This document shows, one piece after another, positions 60,301 through 64,000 of a DNA stretch of 64,000 nucleotides; the stretch's first letter is position 1, and every line of letters starts with the position of its first letter. A program made the translations under genes and the position numbers. The notes under the pieces were generated by a model that was not told the origin of the DNA, made no database searches, and worked only from the letters and a program-made list of their open reading frames with translations. The stretch is taken from assembly GCA_021234155.1 (NCBI GenBank), contig JAJEKV010000061.1, positions 1,577,950-1,641,949 of the forward strand, given 5' to 3'. Source of the stretch: Isoetes taiwanensis. Its lineage: Eukaryota > Streptophyta > Lycopodiopsida > Isoetales > Isoetaceae.

Positions 60301-62348
60301 TTGTATATATGATTGCCATAGTAAATTATAAATGATTAGTTAGTTCATTCTTACTGGTTGATTTTCAAACAAGGGTGGCTTCAGCGTAGCATAGTGGAAG
60401 AGCAATTGCGGTTATCTAGCGTAAAACTACTAGGATATGATGGGTTTAAATCTAAAGATGAATTGGTAACATCGAGCTCAAGAAGGCGCGAATTAAATTG
60501 ATATCCTATAATATTATATACTTATTCGAACTTCTTTTCCACAGTTTCCTTCCATTTTTGTTATATTAAATATTAGATTTATATTTGCTACATGTTTTGC
60601 ATGTTTACATGTTTTAAGTATGTTTTAGGCGAAGACCCCAAAATTTTAGTATACCAACCAATACATAACTACCATTAACATTTAATGAACTTCATTAAGG
60701 TTTTTAACATATTTAAATTAAAATCCCATAAGCCCCACTGGTTTTGGGTGCTTATTCACCGCGGGGTGACGTGGGGCAAGCGAGAGCCCTTGTGATTACT
60801 CTATTTTCCATGACCCTTGTGATTATATTTTCCACGTATAAAACCAACACCATATAGTATTTTTGCTAAAATCTTATAGTATTTTGCATATGTTGTTATC
60901 ACGGTTATACCAATTTGTATGCCCATACCCCACAAGCGAGGAACTGCGTCTTGGTGTAGATTAAGGAATAAGGGGTGAATATGCCTATCAACAGCTCTCG
61001 CCTTGAGTCACCCAGGTGTGAATAAGCACCCAAACCAAAGGGTTTAAGGGGATTTTAATTTAAATGTTAAACCCAATGGTTGTGTTCATTAATGTTAATA
61101 GTAGTTATGTATTGGTTTGTTATGTATTGGTTTATTATTGAATGGAAACATTTCACTTTCAAAGGCGGTTACAAAAATGTTATATCATGTATGAACGTGC
61201 AATAAGAAAAAAATAAGGCAGCTATTTGGGAATTACATGACTATATGTTTACTTTATATTTACTTTGAAGAAAGCTTGTATTCTGAAATTAAAATTATAT
61301 TCTAATATGACTATCTAATATTATATGTTTAAGATTATAGACAAAAGATATGACTACTTCCTTCTAAGAAACTTTACATTTATATTTTTCTCTTTTTGAT
61401 ATGAACATATTTCCAACAAGTAAAGGCTACCTTTTGGCTGTGGCTTGGGTTCTACCCTTGATGGATATAGATGGGAAAAATTTGCATGTTGAGCAGACTA
61501 TAAGTTTGTATTTATGCATTTATAGTGTAAGTCTAGATGTAAATGTGAATAAAGAAAATGTGATTTCCATTGGTTAGAATCTTCTAACTGTACTATATAC
61601 TTTACTTGGTTGATTCTCTTTCTGTTCACCATGCAGTGCGAGGATTGTGGATCTCGGACAATGCCTTAGGGTTTATGGTATTTATGTTGCACATGATATC
61701 CTTCACATTCACTATGCTTGTCTGAGGGTTATGGATGCAGGATGATACATCGGTCTATGATGTTTAAGTGCACATGATATCCTTTATTGGGAACTAATTT
61801 TTCTTACGGTGTAAAACTAAGATGGTGGTGCATATTACATCTCTTGGATGTAGGATGATGGGCCGGGACCCCTTGACTATGGTGTCCAAGCTGTACCAAC
61901 CCTGATTCCTTAATGTAGGACAATGGAAAGACTGGGGAAGCCAATTATATTTGTCTAGAAGCATCGAGGTGACTCTTACATCTTTGGAGATATCTCACAA
62001 AGGCATTTACGCTTTGCATGTCGAGGTTAGCTGTATATTATGAAAACTTTAAATAAGCAAAAGAAGATGTATCACCTTTTGGTGTTAGGCCCTGTTATGC
62101 CTCTCTTCATTGAGCGACAAGGATCTTTGGACTAATGTGCCTCGTCCCTACTTCAAATATACTTTCAGGAGGCGGCATATTATGCCTTTACCAATAGATC
62201 ATGATGATCTGGCTTGAACTAAACAATCAAATCACATAATACATGTGTTCTTGGCATTAGGTAGTAGGGCCCTTCTTCCCCATGGAGGGAGGGTACATAT
62301 ACTCCTCTCCATGGCAGAGGTGCAACTACAGGGGGAGGGTTGTGGGCT
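57352..62348. repeat. Second, noisy copy of module Y with a 2.8-kb deletion
   Basis: 57,352-57,664 follows 36,510-36,812. At CATGTGGAAAGGTTTC the text jumps to the equivalent of 39,627 and follows Y to its right end. Foldback element 1 (about 58,130-58,860), the Pol III subunit exons (about 59,810-60,075), the tRNA-like piece (about 60,370) and foldback element 2 (about 60,650-61,140) are all recognisable but corrupted. No gene call is safe here. Confidence 0.85.
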
Positions 62349-62405
62349 GAAAAGAAGAAAGAAGAAGAAGAAGAAGAAGAAGAAAGAAGAAAGAAGAAGA
62401 AAAAG
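62349..62405 (+). repeat. (GAA)n tract, module boundary
   Basis: Interrupted GAA repeat in the same place as the tract at 44,656-44,710. Confidence 0.9.
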
Positions 62406-62449
62406 AATATTCTCTTTGAGTTTTCAAATCATAGATGCCTATAATTTTG

Positions 62450-64000
62450 ACTTGTCCTCACGGCACCCCTATCTATTCTTGATAGTGGCGAGATGGTTCT
62501 AAAACTAGCCCATCATTTTAAAGTGTTGGGAAAATTCATACTCTCAACATCCCAAACTCAAATAAACCTTTTATCATCATGCAATATCTTTGATGACACC
62601 TTTATTTTCTTGAAAGAAGATGATCCTGACCTAAAAATTTCTTGGGCTTTTAAGACTCCTTTGGGGGATGTCGGGGGTTTATATCAACAATTATAAATGC
62701 TCTATTATTAATGAGACTAATCCAAGCGGAGGGGTTATGGGAATAAAGGTTGTAGGAAGAAGATGGCAACCAAATTGCTTGGTCTACCCCACGGCCTTAA
62801 ACAACACACTACATGGCCTTTGGGAACCCTTGGTCCAGCAGATTAAGGAAACAATGCTCTACCTTCTCTCTCACTTGGGTAGGGTGGAAATTGCCAACTA
62901 CATGTCTGCATGAGTTCTCCGTCTACTTTTCCTCTGCAATAGTAGGAGACAAGCCTCTTATAACGACATAGAAAGTGCTATTAGGAGATTCATTTGCAGG
63001 TCCCTACAAAGTGGCTTAGCTGATTTGACAAAGCCAAAACGAAGGTGGACTTGGATGCAAGGATCACATTTATCCAAGCACAAGCTACGGGGAAGATGGT
63101 TTGGAGAGAAATTCACGGCCATAATCGCTTCACTTGCACTAAAAGCGATTCCTCTTGCGTGGATAAATCACATCGGTTGGTAGTCACACTTTAAAACACC
63201 TTCTACGATTACGCTTTCTTCCAAATGACCCTAATGCTGAAACTTCTCCTCTTATGAGAAAAGGTGGGGCATGGAACCAAGCACTACTATGTTTTGCACT
63301 CTTGTGATAGATGCTCGGTGGAGAGATAAATTTCTTTTGGCATCCTGATTTTGGTTTCAATCAAAAGCAAAATGATTGTGCAGCACTTACTCATCCTCGA
63401 GAAATACATGCGGTTGGTTCAATCTTTGATGCGCAAACAATAGGAGATATTTTTGATGATGAAGAATTTGGATCTCATGGGATCTGGGTGAAACTAAAAA
63501 CTAAGGGTTGACTTTTGGATGAGAAGATATATCATAGAGTTGGCGAGGCATTGTCGGGGAATTTGGGGAGTTAGCAAACAACTCAGCGGATGGACACTTA
63601 AACAAAGAAGGATACTGATGGATGGCATATACGGGGCATTCTTGGATCACGGGATTCCAAGGCCGGTGAGACTATAGGGATGTGAGGAAAACATTAGCCA
63701 AAGTATGTTAAAAACCTTTGGAAAAGTTATCTTGCCGGAAAATTAAACTCTTTACACAGTTGGTTCTTCATCAAAGCTTACAACATACAAATGCAATCGG
63801 GGAGTAAATATGACGGTCGGTTAGTGAGACTTGTCCTTTGGGATGTGGCGAAAAGAAAGTTCAAATCATGTTTTTCAATGTTCTTGGCTGGAGGACTTTT
63901 GTGTTTGGACTTCACAATTAAATCAGGATGCCGGGGAATATCTTTGGACTTTCTACATCATAGTAACAAATTGATTCAAACTACAAAGAAGTCTATCGAT
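62450..64000 (+). pseudogene. LINE copy 3, noisy copy of LINE copy 2, cut by the window end
   Basis: It follows 44,752-46,330 landmark by landmark, including the YADD region at about 62,580. It carries the variants specific to copy 2 (AATAAACC, CATGGG), so it derives from copy 2 and not copy 1. Frames are broken every few dozen bases by small indels. Confidence 0.9.

Noticed and set aside
62450-64000. Rapidly evolving LINE subfamily
   Set aside because: The changes are indels and complex replacements focused on CAG/CTG, with noncoding neighbours equally affected; sequencing error explains them better.

Overview
The window looks like nuclear DNA of a land plant. It holds a five-exon 12-oxophytodienoate-reductase-type gene with short GT-AG introns and a C-terminal SKL peroxisomal signal. 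It also holds exons matching the plant RNA polymerase III second subunit, a Ty3/gypsy element without a chromodomain, L1-type LINE copies with long poly(A) tails, and small hAT-like and Harbinger-like elements with target-site duplications. Short introns and the repeat types would suit a seed-free plant, but lineage cannot be settled from the window. Almost everything outside the OPR gene is mobile or repetitive and mostly broken.

Layout. 1-5.6 kb: the 3' part of a Ty3/gypsy element (integrase, an unusual extra coiled-coil reading frame after pol, polypurine tract, a 415-bp LTR). 5.7-11.8 kb: two divergent broken genes of an unfamiliar DNA-transposon-like unit, with a cluster of GC-rich palindromes between them; the right-hand gene carries a DDE-like (DUF7869-type) domain. 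11.9-12.9 kb: a tandem pair of small minus-strand genes, each with a TATA box and each broken differently. 14.1-14.8 kb: a decayed gypsy reverse transcriptase. 15.2-20.2 kb: a multi-exon gene with a RING-like motif and a Ulp1/C48 protease domain whose catalytic Cys is Tyr, carrying a Harbinger-type MITE and a 600-bp hAT-type element in its last exon. 20.8-23.0 kb: a palindromic satellite built on AAGGAATATTCCTT. 23.5-24.4 kb: gypsy relics. 24.9-27.9 kb: hairpin repeats, a minisatellite and simple repeats. 28.6-29.6 kb: two adjacent terminal-inverted-repeat elements. 30.2-31.7 kb: the OPR gene, intact as an ORF but with both conserved active-site histidines replaced.

From 32 kb to the end the window is a mosaic of duplicated modules: a 5'-truncated L1 LINE (32.06-35.65), its partial duplicate (44.76-47.84), a long module called Y here (36.40-44.66, with RNA Pol III subunit exons and two foldback elements), and a 3.3-kb module called X here, in tandem (47.91-57.35). 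Module boundaries fall on (GGA)n or (GAA)n purine tracts. The last stretch (57.35-64.0) repeats Y plus the second LINE copy, but with dense errors concentrated at CAG/CTG trinucleotides. That pattern fits long-read base-calling errors at CHG-methylated cytosines better than natural mutation, so gene calls after about 47 kb, and the number of real copies, need caution.
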